DNA of 64,000 nt from Cherax quadricarinatus (Eukaryota > Arthropoda > Malacostraca > Decapoda > Parastacidae), in assembly GCF_038502225.1 (NCBI RefSeq), contig NC_091300.1, forward strand, positions 42,535,532 to 42,599,531, written 5' to 3'. The notes beneath the pieces are model-generated. The model ran no database searches, had not been told where the DNA came from, and saw nothing but the letters and a program-made list of their open reading frames with translations. Position numbers and translations under genes: made by a program. This document shows positions 23,358-33,967 of the stretch, one piece after another. Each line of letters opens with the position of its first letter. Within the stretch, counting starts at the first letter, position 1.

Positions 23358-24440
23358 TGAAAGTCTTTAATGACAGCCGCTGGTTTTGGATCTATATGAC
23401 GTACTACGCAAGCTATTATTGGGATGTTTCGCCGTGTAGAGCTTCATCAGACCATCTGAAAAAGGTTCTGCAGAGTGCGAAATGTTATAACGAATGTCAT
23501 TTCCTCACAGCTGCTGAGTTTGTCTTACCTCAGTCTGTAATTTTTTGCTCTTAAGTCTTTAAAACCCTGACTCCAGGTATTGCATTAAAAATTATAATAA
23601 ATGGAGTTACAGACTGAAACTCCAGTTCCTGATGCATGACGTCCTAAAATGTTTAACGGGAACCCGCAAATAGACTTAAAAATGTGGATTTGTCTGCATA
23701 TTTCTACCTCCAGTTGAGGTCCTCTTTGGTAAAATGAAAACAACCTTGGAAACACTGGCACTGCTGCTGGAATAAACCATAATTTAAGATACCCGTCAAT
23801 TCTTCTGTTTATTAACTATCATTCCTTACGATTAATATTGGGTTTGAGAGGCACAATAATAGATGTGTCTTGCAGACTCTGGATGTGTGGGATGAGACGC
23901 ATCGCAGCTGTTTGTGGCTGATACAGTTATGTACAATCATACTAATAGAACTCTCTTGGCTGAACGGTACAACACTTGGCCTGCCACTTACATGAACATC
24001 TTATTCCTAACCATTGTTCTGTTTATTCAGTGAAAGTCGTTCGTTGTGATTTATACATATAACTCAAGGATTGTAGGTAAGTACAAATTCGTGAAGTTCA
24101 GTTGAGATTGTAGTTTTTAATATTAAGTAGTTATCCCAAGTTTATCTCTTGTCTGTGTCAGTAATTGTCTGCTGAGCACTTTTGAACACGTTACATTTAA
24201 AATTTTAGTTGTATATGCATTATGTATTATATTTGTTTACGCTTTCTCCAGATTGAAATTATATAAGTCTACAGTCACATTAATTAGTCTGCCGAGAGTT
24301 TACAGTAATCAGCACAGGAGCCCCTGAGGAAGGGTATGTGGAAGAACTCTCATGTAGGGTCTTCATATGTAAATAATTGGTTTGAGTGTAATGATGGCCA
24401 GGGAGAGTTCACGGAGAGAAGACTGGCAGAGTTTGGTATA
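23358..24440. other. Mostly unassigned; possible decayed fold-back piece
   Basis: GGGATGTTTCGCCGTGTAGAG followed by AGCGAAATGTTATAA-like sequence at about 23410-23490 resembles one decayed unit of the GAAACGTTTCG family. Nothing else recognised. Confidence 0.4.
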
Positions 24441-24584
24441 AATTATTGAAACGTTTCGCCTACACAGGTTTGTTCAGTCAAATACAGGAGAGACTAAATT
24501 TGGAGACAGATCTCTCCATATTTGAGGGTCTTTTGTATTTGACTGAAGGAGCTTACTGAGGAGAAATATTTCAACAATAAATAT
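24441..24584. mobile_element. Small fold-back element with GAAACGTTTCG arm
   Basis: Left arm 24441-24495 (TTATTGAAACGTTTCGCCTA, CAGTCAAATAC) is mirrored by 24531-24584 (GTATTTGACTGA, TTCAACAATAAATA). It is followed by CGGTATTATATACCATTTT at about 24623, the same flank seen after the large fold-back at 58615-58917. Confidence 0.75.
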
Positions 24585-25068
24585 ACCTAAGTGATGTACG
24601 GCGTCTTACTTATCTACTTGTCGGTATTATATACCATTTTCATAAATCATTGACATAGTGACGCTTCTTCAGAGGATGACTCAGTTTTGGCATCTGCCAA
24701 AACGTCATTATACGTTGCTATCATTAACACCAGCAAGCACTGACAAGGGTCGGGCTTCTTGGTCACCCCTGCCATCATGTACTATTAAATTAAAATCCTC
24801 CAGATAGTGACGGATTAAAATACGAGCGCTCTCTTCCGTTCTCCAGAGATACAAAATCATCTGTGGGATAAGAACGTAAGTCGTGTTGTTGCTGTCTTGG
24901 TACATACAATGCAGTCCAATATAACCCACTCCAAAGTATCCAGGAGCTAATTTTATTGGGGAGAGACTGGAAATGCGACTGAAAAAAGAATTTACATTTA
25001 ATTTAGTATCTGATTAATTGTCAACCAAAGGTTTAATAACCCGGAATCGCCGTGCGTCTGCTACGGGG
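24585..25068. other. Unassigned stretch
   Basis: No gene or repeat recognised. Confidence 0.5.
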
Positions 25069-25168
25069 TCTCGGTCTCTCTCGGTCTCGGTCTCTCTCGG
25101 TCTCGGTCTCTCTCGGTCTCGGTCTCTCTCGGTCTCGGTCTCTCTCGGTCTCGGTCTCTCTCGGTCTG
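25069..25168. repeat. 16-bp minisatellite (GGTCTCGGTCTCTCTC)
   Basis: About six near-perfect units, followed by GTCTGTCTCACATACAC. Confidence 0.95.
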
Positions 25169-26104
25169 TCTCACATACACACTTTTAACCTTAACGTTTT
25201 GGGTAATCTGACTCCAATAGTTTCCTTTCTGACCTTTGGTAAATTGTTTCTCAATGATCATTGCAAACCTTATCAAATTACTAGATAAAAAGTCATTTAG
25301 CTATACCAAAGGTCTCCAACGTTTAACCTTTTTTTTATAATTTCTTTGTTCTCTTTACATAATCAGCGTCTTAATTGTTTAAGAATCAGAACTTTAATTT
25401 CTAGTGTTCTCATTATTCTTGTTTCCTTCTGCGAGTCCCGGCAACTTTCTAATATTTGCTGCAAGTTTTATTGCGAGCTTAAAGTTTCGCTGTATCAAAA
25501 ATAATCAAGAATTTGACACTCCGCCTTGGAGTAAACCTGGAGGGGGTTTCTGGGGTCAATGCCCCCGCGGCCCGGTCTGTGACCATGACTGTGCCGTCAA
25601 TAGTGACATCATTCCCAGTGTATGATGAAGCCTCACCTCTCATCATTATATTTTTCCATACTGCTTGCAATTAGCGCTGGAGTCTTAAAGGAGTCGAATT
25701 AATTTCCACGTAGCGGCAATGAAGTAAAATCTCTGGGAATCATTAATGGCGAGGGAGAGGCGGGTAGGAAGGTAGATTGTTAAGATGAATCAGTGATATT
25801 AGATGGGCGAGAACTGGACCTACTCAGTATGTTTTTTCATTATGCTTTTAAAATGAAAAGCATCACCCTGGATGCTACTCCACGGCAGCAGTATAAAATA
25901 TTTTCTATATTTTACTTCAGGATCAATTAAAGTTAAGACAGAAAGGGTAACATGCCACGGCAGTGGAAGAGGAAAAGGAAGTCAGTTTTATTTAAGGGAG
26001 AAGAATGTAGTAGGAGAATTTGTTCGGATTTTTCCCCAGAATAACCAAATAAAGTCAGGGGTATCACTGAGGACTCTGTCTTATTTACAATGGGGGTCTT
26101 TAAA
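25169..26104. other. Unassigned except for a short LINE end
   Basis: AT-rich. Contains the LINE 3' fragment at 25525-25600 listed separately; no gene seen. Confidence 0.45.
25525..25600 (-). mobile_element. 3' end fragment of the zinc-finger LINE family
   Basis: TAAACCTGGAGGGGGTTTCT followed by GGGGTCAATGCCCCCGCGGC is the reverse complement, with changes, of the 3' end at 16150-16235. Severely truncated. Confidence 0.6.
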
Positions 26105-26275
26105 TCCTCTCGCCCAGGATGCGACAAAGACTAGTCTCCTAACACCCAGGTACCTGCATACTGCAAGGTGAACAGGAACAGCAGGCTCAAGGAAACATGC
26201 CTAACGTTTCCACTTGTGCCGGGGATCGACGCCAAATCCCTCAGTGTGTGAGTTGCAGCCTCTAGCTGTCGCTCC
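26105..26275 (-). mobile_element. tRNA-derived SINE, diverged minus-strand copy
   Basis: CCCAGGATGCGAC, ACACCCAGGTACCTGC, AAGGTGAACAGGAAC and AAGGAAACATGCCTAACGTT match the reverse complement of the SINE at 41706-42000 in order. The head end shows GGGGATCGACGCC, a damaged B-box region. Confidence 0.75.
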
Positions 26276-26682
26276 TTCCGCGGCTACCCTACCTACAGTA
26301 CACGTGTTCTGTGACGCACGGTCTTCGTGCCACATTCCCGTCATGGAACAAACACCCCTGAAGGGGATATCTTAAGACCTGTGTCAGGGTTTTTACCAGA
26401 TGTACAGTGATGCTGACAAGTTACGAAATAATACTGAAGGTGTAGCCAGAGTGACAGAATTGTAATGGCCTTCTCGGTGTTGACCCACTCAGCGGGTGGA
26501 GCGCTGTCTCTGGAGAACTCAGTGATGTAATGGCAATTTTGGGGAGTGTATCCGAGCGGCAGCAGCAGTTGTAAAAGTGACAACTTTATTACAGAGTTTA
26601 ACAATCCATGAGCATATTCAAGAAGGAAAATGAAAGAATATTGGCGATCAAGAGCTTAGGAAGAAATTCGATAAAGGGATAA

Positions 26683-26686
<4 letters not shown>
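26276..26686. other. Unassigned stretch
   Basis: No gene or repeat recognised. Confidence 0.5.
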
Positions 26687-26771
<85 letters not shown>

Positions 26772-26782
26772 GCAGACAGACA
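26687..26782. repeat. (GA)n plus (GACA)n microsatellite
   Basis: About 34 GA units followed by six GACA/GGCA units. Confidence 0.95.
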
Positions 26783-26884
26783 ATTTGCCACAAGCACGTA
26801 TATAATTACAGTAGACGTAGATGAATCTACACGATGCAAATAAACTTTGAACAAGTAACAGACCGAGCTAAGATTATATTTTTA

Positions 26885-27045
26885 TTATTTTCATGGAGGG
26901 AGCGCTAAATCCGTAGGGTTCATACAGCCAAAGGAGAATAGGCCTTCATATTCGATCCAAGGAAGGGGAGAGCAGATCCCATTCCTTGGATCAAGAGCCC
27001 CTTAACGGCGTCAAAGGAACCATCGTGAAGGGTGTCAGGGTATAC
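26885..27045 (+). mobile_element. Dispersed repeat with GATCCAAGGAA hairpin
   Basis: Related stretches occur at 40490-40660 and 60411-60560. Shared blocks are GCGCTAAATCCGTAGGGTTC-like, GATCCAAGGAAGGGGAGAGC and GGATCAAGAGCC. GATCCAAGGAA near 26956 and TTCCTTGGATC near 26982 are exact inverses and can pair. Probably a short non-autonomous element; class unknown. Confidence 0.6.
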
Positions 27046-27049
27046 AAGA

Positions 27050-28305
27050 TGTCATCACTGAGGCTACATAACACACAGACAAGGACTTACTGTAGCCCCA
27101 GGTGTCCCTCCATCACTGAGACTACATAACACACAGACAAGACTTACTGTAGCACCTGGTGTCACTCCATCACTGAGACTACATAACACACAGACAAGAC
27201 TTACTGTAGCACCTGGTGTCACTCCATCACTGAGACTTCATAACACACAGACAAGGACTTACTGTAGCCCCATGTGTCCCTCCATCACTGAGACTTCATA
27301 ACACACAGACAAGGACTTACTGTAGCCCCAGGTGTCACTCCATCACTGAGGCTACATAACACACAGACAAGGACTTACTGTAGCCCCAGGTGTCCCTCCA
27401 TCACTGAGACTACATAACACACAGACAAGGACTTACTGTAGCACCAGGTGTCCCTCCATCACTGAGACTACATAACACACAGACAAGGACTTACTGTAGC
27501 ACCAGGTGTCACTCCATCACTGAGGCTACATAACACAAAGACAAGGACTTACTGTAGCACCTGGTGTCACTCCATCACAGACTACATAACACACAGACAA
27601 GGACTTACTGTAGCACCTGGTGTCACTCCATCACTGAGACTACATAACACACAGACAAGGACTTGCTGTAGCACCAGGTGTCCCTCCATCACTGAGGCTA
27701 CATAACACACAGACAAGGTGTCCCTCCATCACTGAGGCTACATAACACACAGACAAGGAGGGGACTTACTGTAGCCCCTGGTGCTACATAACTACTACAT
27801 AACACACAGACATGGTGTCCCTCCATCACTGAGGCTACATAACACACAGACAAGGACTTACTTTAGCCCCTGAAGTCCCTCCATCACTGAGGCTACATAA
27901 CACACAAACAAGGACTTACTGTAGCCCCAGGTGTCCCTCCATCACTGAGGCTACATAACACACAGACAAGGACTTACTGTAGCCCCTGGTGTCACTCCAT
28001 CACTGAGGCTACATAACACACAGACAAGGACTTACTGTAGCCCCTGGTGTCACTCCATCACTGAGGCTACATAACACACAGACAAGGACTTACTGTAGCC
28101 CCTGGTGTCACTCCATCACTGAGGCTACATAACACACAAACAAGGACTTACTGTAGCCCCTGAAGTCCCTCCATCACCGAGGCTACATAACACACAGACA
28201 AGGACTTACTGTAGCCCCTGGTGTCACTCCATCACTGAGGCTACATAACACACAGACAAGGACTTACTGTAGCCCCTGGTGTCACTCCATCACTGAGACT
28301 ACAAA
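27050..28305. repeat. 58-bp minisatellite
   Basis: About 21 units of CTACATAACACACAGACAAG, GACTTACTGTAGCCCCTGGT, GTCACTCCATCACTGAGG. Variant classes differ in GGTGTCACT/GGTGTCCCT and CCCC/CACC. A few units are truncated (27715-27830). No open frame of note. Confidence 0.95.
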
Positions 28306-28650
28306 ATATACATAAATAAGGGTGAAAGCAAGGCTACCGTAATAAATATTCATGGTTTTCTTTTCTTCTTAAATTCTAGTAAGTGATATAGTTGTAAGCT
28401 GATATCGTAGAGAATTTATCATTATAGCGCTATTAGACGAGTGAACGTAAAAGGAGGAAGAAAGAAAAGAGGAAGGACCGGGAAATGGTGGAGAAAAAAC
28501 AGGGAGACGAAGGATAAAGAGAACTGCATGAACTATGAATAAAATGTAATATAAAGAACGTGAACTCCGTCTAGCTGATTTAGTTTTTACTTGCGAATAC
28601 ACAGTGTCCCAGTAATATTATATATGAGATCAACTTTATGGTCACTCTCT
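28306..28650. other. Unassigned AT-rich stretch
   Basis: No gene or repeat recognised. Confidence 0.5.
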
Positions 28651-28790
28651 TCAACATTATAAGAACATAAGAAAGAATGAACACTGAAGCAGGCCTACTG
28701 GCCCATGCGAGGCAGGTCCAAGTCTCCTACCGGCTTAAACCAGTGCCCTAACCTAGTCAGTGTGACTGTCCACTTGCTGAAGAATATAGA
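28651..28790 (-). mobile_element. LINE 3' fragment with AAGAACAT tail
   Basis: ATAAGAACATAAGAAAGAAT and GGCCTACTGGCCCATGCGAG then CTACCGGCTTAA match the fragments at 17507-17716 and 63690-64000. Strongly 5'-truncated. Confidence 0.8.
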
Positions 28791-29319
28791 AACCGACATT
28801 ATATAAACCTGTTTGATATGTCAAGGTATCTTCCAAATGAAAGTATGAGACATTGAATTACAACAAATATCTTAAATATTCTTTAAAAAAATTCTAACTT
28901 TTAAATTTACATACCTAAGCGAATTGTTTCCTCTTTTTGAGTCTAGTTCCAGGGCTTTCATATTTTCTTGGGATTTTGTGTTACCGTCTAAAGAATGGGT
29001 ATGGAAAAGGGAAGACAATAAAAAAAGACTTTTGGCGGAAACAAATAATTATGGGAAAATGATCACAGTTCGGGACTGGCAGCTGAGAAGGAATAGTTAG
29101 GATAACAGATCAACGGGTAAGTCAACACAAGGTCGGTGGCACAACATTGTGAAGCTATTACTCCCCATCCCAGTTTTCAGCCGCTCAATTACCAGCAAGA
29201 AACTATCATAATCGGACTGTAAAAAATAATTACGTCCTTAGCACGCTTAGGATGAGCTTTTGCAGTTAAAGTAAGAAAATACTGGATAGTGTAAGAAGTG
29301 CAGTAATGAGGGGTGACGG
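28791..29319. other. Unassigned stretch flanking the intact LINE
   Basis: AT-rich. Nothing recognised. It would be the 3' flank of the LINE insertion. Confidence 0.5.
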
Positions 29320-29347
29320 TACTCACCTATTTGTACTCACCTATTTG
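29320..29347 (-). repeat. Tandem 3' tail of the LINE, 2 x 14 bp
   Basis: Two identical units, CAAATAGGTGAGTA on the coding strand. Copies A, B and E each keep a single variant unit. Short tandem 3' ends instead of poly(A) are known for CR1/L2-type LINEs and serve as the start of reverse transcription. Confidence 0.9.
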
Positions 29348-29400
29348 TGGTTGCAGGGGTCGAGTCACAGCTCCTGGCCCCGCCTCTTCGCTGATTGCTA
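29348..29400 (-). promoter_or_regulatory. Conserved LINE 3' UTR block
   Basis: GAAGAGGCGGGGCCAGGAGC, then GACTCGACCCCTGCAACCA. The same block is present in copies A (2736), B (6121) and E (12663), while the coding part around it has decayed. GCGGGG can pair with CCCCTGC to form a short hairpin. Probably the template recognition site for the element's own reverse transcriptase; that role is inferred. Confidence 0.6.
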
Positions 29401-32400
29401 CTAGGTCCTCTCTCTCCCTGCCCCATGAGCTCTATCATACTTCGCCTTAAAACTATGTATGGTTCCTGCCTCCACCACATCACTTTCTAGGCTATTCCAT
29501 GGCCTGACTACTCTATGACTGAAGAAATACTTCCTAACATCCCTTTGATTCATCTGAGTCTTCAACTTCCAATTGTGACCTCTTGTGTCTGTGTCCCATC
29601 TCTGGAACATCCCGTCTTTGTCCACCTCGTCTATTCCGCGCAGTATTTTATATGTCGTTATCATGTCTCCCCTGACCCTCCTGGCCTCCAGTGTCGTCAG
29701 GCCGATTTCCCTCAACCTTTCTTCATAGGACAATCCCCGTAGCTCTGGGACTAGTCTTGTTGCAAACCTTTGCACTTTCTCTAATTTCTTGACGTGCTTG
29801 ACTAGGTGTGGATTCCAAACTGGTGCTGCATACTCCAGTATGGGCCTGACGTAGATGGTGTACAGAGTCTTAAACGAATCCTTACTGAGGTATCGGAACG
29901 CTATCCGTAGGTTTGCCAGGCGCCCGTATGCTGCAGCAGTTATCTGATTGATGTGCGCCTCAGGAGATATGCTCGGTGTTATACTCACCCCCAGATCTTT
30001 TTCCTTTAGTGAGGTTTGCAGTCTTTGGCCATCTAAACTATATTGTGTCTGCGGTCTTCTTTGCCCTTCCCCAATCTTCATGACTTTGCATTTGGCAGGG
30101 TTAAATTCTAGGAGCCAGTTGCTGGACCAGGCTTGTAGCCTGTCCAGATCTCTTTGTAGTCCTGCCTGATCCTCGTCCGATTCGATTCTTCTCATTAACT
30201 TCACATCGTCTGCAAACAAGGACACTTCTGAGTCTATCCCTTCCGTTATGTCGTTCACGTATACCAAGAACAGCACAGGTCCTAGGACTGACCCCTGTGG
30301 AACCCCGCTTGTCACAGGCGCCCACTCTGACACCTCGTCGCGTACCATGACTCGTTGTTTCCTCCCTGTCAGATATTCTCTGATCCATTGCAGTGCCTTT
30401 CCTGTTATGTGTGCCTGGTCCTCTAGCTTTTGCAGTAACCTCTTGTGAGGAACTGTGTCGAAAGCCTTCTTGCAGTCCAAAAATACGCAGTCGATCCACC
30501 CCTCTCTCTCTTGTCTTACTTCTGTCACCTTGTCATAAAACTCTAGTAGGTTTGTGACACAGGATTTTCCTTCCCTGAAACCGTGCTGGTTGTCAATTAT
30601 ACACTTGTTTCTTTCCAGGTGCCCCACCACTCTCCTCCTGATGATCTTCTCCATGACCTTGCATACTATACACGTTAGAGATACAGGTCTGTAGTTTAGT
30701 GCCTCATGTCTGTCTCCCTTTTTAAAAATTGGGACTACATTTGCCATTTTCCATACCTCAGGGAGTTGCCCAGTTTCAAATGATGTGTTGAAGATCTTTG
30801 TTAATGGCTCACACAATATCTCTGCTCCCTCTTTAAGGACCCATGGAGAGATGTTGTCTGGTCCCACCGCCTTTGAGGTGTCAAGTTCGCATAGCAGCTT
30901 CTTCACCTCCTCCTTGGTTATATGTACCTCCTCCAGCACTTGCTGGTGTGCCCCCCTGTTCTGATTTCTTGGAGTCCTACTGGTTTCCACTGTAAATACC
31001 TCTTTAAATCTTGTGTTGAGCTCCTGACATACCTCTCGGTCGTTTCTTGTGAATTCCCCATCACCCTTCCTCAGTCTGATTACCTGGTCCTTGACTGTTG
31101 TTTTCCTCCTGATGTGGCTGTACAACAGCTTCGGGTCAGTCTTTACTTTTGATGCTATGTCATTTTCATATTGTCTCTGAGCCTCCCTTCTTATCTGTGC
31201 ATATTCGTTTCTGGCTCTTCGGCTGATTTCTTTATTTTCCTGAGTTCTCTGTCTTCTGTACCTTTTCCATTCTCTATTACACCTAGTTTTTGCCTCCCTA
31301 CACCTTTGGGTGAACCAAGGACTCGTTCTGTTCTTCCCATTATTTCTGTTTCCCTTGGGAACAAACCTCTCCTCTGCCTCCTTGCATTTTGTTGCTACAT
31401 AGTCCATCATTTCTTGTACTGGTTTTCCTGTCAGTTCCCTCTCCCACTGAATGTCTTGAAGGAAGTTCCTCATGCCTGAGTAGTTCCCCCTTTTGTAGTT
31501 TGGTTTTTCCCAGCCTATTCCTGCTACTCTCTCCACTTGGAGCTCAACTATGTAGTCGAAGCACAGAACCACATGATCACTAGCTCCCAGGGGCCTTTCA
31601 TACATGATACCCTCGATGTCCGAACTACTCATGGTGAATACAAGGTCCAACCTTGCTGGTTCATCCTCTCCTCTCTCTCTGGTAGTGTCTCTAACATGTT
31701 GATGCATGAGGTTCTCCAGTACCACATCCATCATCTTGGCTCTCCATGTTTCGGGACCCCCATGGGGCTCCAGGTTTTCCCAGTCAATCTCCTTGTGATT
31801 GAAATCACCCATAACTAGTAACTTTGCTCCCCCCATGTGTGCTCTCCTGGCCACCTCGGCTAGTGTGTTGATCATTGCTCTGTTGCTCTCATCGTATTCT
31901 TCTCTTGGCCTCCTGCAGTTCTGTGGTGGGTTGTACATTACTGCAATTATCACCTTATGTCCCTCAGACTGGATTGTTCCTACTAAGTAGTCCCTTTCGC
32001 CCATGCCATCCATTCCTTCCATTTTCTCAAAACCCCACTGGTTTTTAATGAGCAGTGCAACTCCTCCTCCCCCTCTCCTCCCTCTGTCTTTCCTGAAGAT
32101 TTGATATCCGGATGGAAAGATTGAATCTGTTATTATTCTGGTGAGTTTTGTTTCTGTGAGTGCTATTATGTCTGGGGATGTCTCTTTGATTCTTTCGTGC
32201 CACTCCTCATACTTGTTTGTTATTCCATCTGCATTTGTATACCACACCTTCAACTTCTTTTCTAAGACTGTAGTCTGGGAAGTATATTGGGGTTGGGGAA
32301 GTGGGAGACCTGGTAAGGAACTATGGGTTGTTGCTGTGGGGGTGAAGTTTGTAATGTAGTGGGTGGGGGCATTGGATGTGGCATGGGTGTTTTGATTTAG

Positions 32401-32415
32401 AGTGTTTGGTTGCAC
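29401..32415 (-). CDS. LINE ORF2: endonuclease and reverse transcriptase
   Basis: This enzyme would nick chromosomal DNA and copy the element's RNA there. Residues about 55-290 form the apurinic-type endonuclease: N61, E88 in LTETK, D204 and N206 in MGDFNH, and D280-H281 in ASDH. A basic linker (340-450) follows. The reverse transcriptase (about 510-780) has D647 in [20 protein letters not shown] at 703-713 and FADD at 734-737, so all catalytic residues are present. The C-terminal region (780-1004) contains VRPILEYAAPVWNP and RHNWKLKT-like motifs. The given start is a GTG and is nominal: the frame is open upstream to about 32775 with no ATG, and the first in-frame Met is near residue 132, already inside the endonuclease. 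Translation probably depends on ORF1. No stops or frameshifts are seen. Confidence 0.9.
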   Translation of the reverse strand: MQPNTLNQNTHATSNAPTHYITNFTPTATTHSSLPGLPLPQPQYTSQTTVLEKKLKVWYTNADGITNKYEEWHERIKETSPDIIALTETKLTRIITDSIFPSGYQIFRKDRGRRGGGGVALLIKNQWGFEKMEGMDGMGERDYLVGTIQSEGHKVIIAVMYNPPQNCRRPREEYDESNRAMINTLAEVARRAHMGGAKLLVMGDFNHKEIDWENLEPHGGPETWRAKMMDVVLENLMHQHVRDTTRERGEDEPARLDLVFTMSSSDIEGIMYERPLGASDHVVLCFDYIVELQVERVAGIGWEKPNYKRGNYSGMRNFLQDIQWERELTGKPVQEMMDYVATKCKEAEERFVPKGNRNNGKNRTSPWFTQRCREAKTRCNREWKRYRRQRTQENKEISRRARNEYAQIRREAQRQYENDIASKVKTDPKLLYSHIRRKTTVKDQVIRLRKGDGEFTRNDREVCQELNTRFKEVFTVETSRTPRNQNRGAHQQVLEEVHITKEEVKKLLCELDTSKAVGPDNISPWVLKEGAEILCEPLTKIFNTSFETGQLPEVWKMANVVPIFKKGDRHEALNYRPVSLTCIVCKVMEKIIRRRVVGHLERNKCIIDNQHGFREGKSCVTNLLEFYDKVTEVRQEREGWIDCVFLDCKKAFDTVPHKRLLQKLEDQAHITGKALQWIREYLTGRKQRVMVRDEVSEWAPVTSGVPQGSVLGPVLFLVYVNDITEGIDSEVSLFADDVKLMRRIESDEDQAGLQRDLDRLQAWSSNWLLEFNPAKCKVMKIGEGQRRPQTQYSLDGQRLQTSLKEKDLGVSITPSISPEAHINQITAAAYGRLANLRIAFRYLSKDSFKTLYTIYVRPILEYAAPVWNPHLVKHVKKLEKVQRFATRLVPELRGLSYEERLREIGLTTLEARRVRGDMITTYKILRGIDEVDKDGMFQRWDTDTRGHNWKLKTQMNQRDVRKYFFSHRVVRPWNSLESDVVEAGTIHSFKAKYDRAHGAGRERT

Positions 32416-33413
32416 TGGGGTTGACCTGGTTTGGAGGCTTCTATGGAAAGTTGTGAGGGAGGCTGTATTAGATCTTCTTCCTGGGTCTGGGATCTCCTGT
32501 CTGTCTTCTCCATCCCCTCTCTTTCCTCCTTTCGCCTTTGTACCATCTCTCTCAGTTTCTTCCTTTCTTCTTGTGTTCTGTCGCGGTCGAGATACACCCT
32601 CCTGTATGCCGTCATGTCCCTTAATCGTGCTTTCTCCTGCAGTATCCTGGTCCGAGTTGCTTCTGCCTTGAAGGTCACTCTCACTGGCCGGGTTCTTTTT
32701 TTTACAAACCCCCCTATTCTCCGAAAATTTTCCAGCTGGGTCATATCGTCTTCTCCTATTGCTTTCATGATGCTTTCAATTGCTTTTTTTTCCCCTTGTT
32801 TTCTTGCTTCATATGTTTCCCCTTCGACTTCCTGGAGCCCATACACAAAGACTGACCTCACCCTTTCATTCTCCCACTGCATATCCCTGTGTATCCCCTC
32901 ATTTAATTTGGTTTCCTCCACTGCAGCTTTCCTTTCATCAGTTTCACTGGCTAATGTACTTGGGCTCAGTGGCCTGTCATTTTCCCTTCTCGGCTTTCCT
33001 TGGGCTCTGTTGTTGTCTGTTAGGGCCTCCACATAAAGCTTAGCTCTTTCATTTGCTACAGTCTCCTCTGATAGAGCATCTCCATGCAGTTGTGCCCCTT
33101 CTTTCCCTACAGTCCCCTTATTTGTGGCTGAGGTAGCAGTCTCTGATGTCAATCCCAAAATGTTCTTTAGTTCTTTATGCTGTTTCAGATTTTTCAGTTC
33201 CTCTTCTAAACTCTGTATCCTAGCTTCTGCTGTTTTGACATGCACCTCCCACTTCCTGCTTTCCATATCTATCCTCTCTTCCATTCTCATGCTAAGTTCT
33301 TCTAGTTTCTTTTCCCATTCATGATCCCTTTTTATGAGCTCTGCTGCCCAATCTTCCTTTGCATTTTCCTCCTCCTGTCCCTTGGTTTTTCTTGTTGCTC
33401 TCTGGCAACCCAT
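32397..33413 (-). CDS. LINE ORF1: RNA-binding protein with coiled coil
   Basis: 338 residues. The ATG at 33413 has a good context (AACAAAAATGGG: A at -3, G at +4). Residues about 20-85 are charged and heptad-like (IKRDHEWEKKLEELSMRMEE), fitting a trimerising coiled coil. Residues 86-170 are variable. Residues about 185-295 (VRSVFVYGLQE, ENFRRIGGFVKKRTRPVRVT, RRVYLDRDRTQEER) resemble the RNA-recognition and C-terminal domains of L1-type ORF1 proteins. Its role would be to coat element RNA and help anneal nucleic acids at the target. It ends TAA at 32399-32397, 19 nt past the nominal start of ORF2. An A8 run lies at codons 236-239. Confidence 0.85.
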   Translation of the reverse strand: MGCQRATRKTKGQEEENAKEDWAAELIKRDHEWEKKLEELSMRMEERIDMESRKWEVHVKTAEARIQSLEEELKNLKQHKELKNILGLTSETATSATNKGTVGKEGAQLHGDALSEETVANERAKLYVEALTDNNRAQGKPRRENDRPLSPSTLASETDERKAAVEETKLNEGIHRDMQWENERVRSVFVYGLQEVEGETYEARKQGEKKAIESIMKAIGEDDMTQLENFRRIGGFVKKRTRPVRVTFKAEATRTRILQEKARLRDMTAYRRVYLDRDRTQEERKKLREMVQRRKEEREGMEKTDRRSQTQEEDLIQPPSQLSIEASKPGQPQCNQTL

Positions 33414-33657
33414 TTTTGTTTTATCCTGATTGCCTCAGAGTGGGAAACCTATGTAGTTCTGTATGTTAGGTTAGTAGTGTGTGTGTCAGAGTGTGGGGGG
33501 GGGAAGTAGTGGAGGAACTGTGGCTATTTGGGAGCTGAGTGGGGAGGGGTGGGGAGGGTTTGGGGTGAATGGGGGAGGGGAGGGTGATCGAGGGAGGTGA
33601 TGGATCAGGGGAAGTAGTGAGATGTCGGTGGTGAGGGGGGAGTGTGTGTGTGTCTGG

Positions 33658-33660
<3 letters not shown>

Positions 33661-33728
<68 letters not shown>
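33661..33728. repeat. (TG)n microsatellite in LINE 5' UTR, proximal block
   Basis: About 34 pure TG units on the plus strand. Confidence 0.95.
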
Positions 33729-33730
<2 letters not shown>

Positions 33731-33879
33731 TTTGTGTGTAATTGTGTGTGGAATTATGTGTGGGTTTATTATGTACTGAAAGGTAGGTGGCTTGTGCTTT
33801 AAGGTAAGTCTCAGTGGTCCTTGGCTGCCCACACCTTCTTGTGACCTGACCAACCTCCTGGGATTTACCGCACTTACAG

Positions 33880-33891
33880 TGTGTGTGTGCG

Positions 33892-33967
<76 letters not shown>

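Noticed and set aside
23312..23554. Cysteine-run open frame
   Set aside because: It starts inside a (TTG)n tract and has no further support.
25052..25288. Arginine-serine open frame
   Set aside because: It is the translation of the 16-bp GGTCTC minisatellite.
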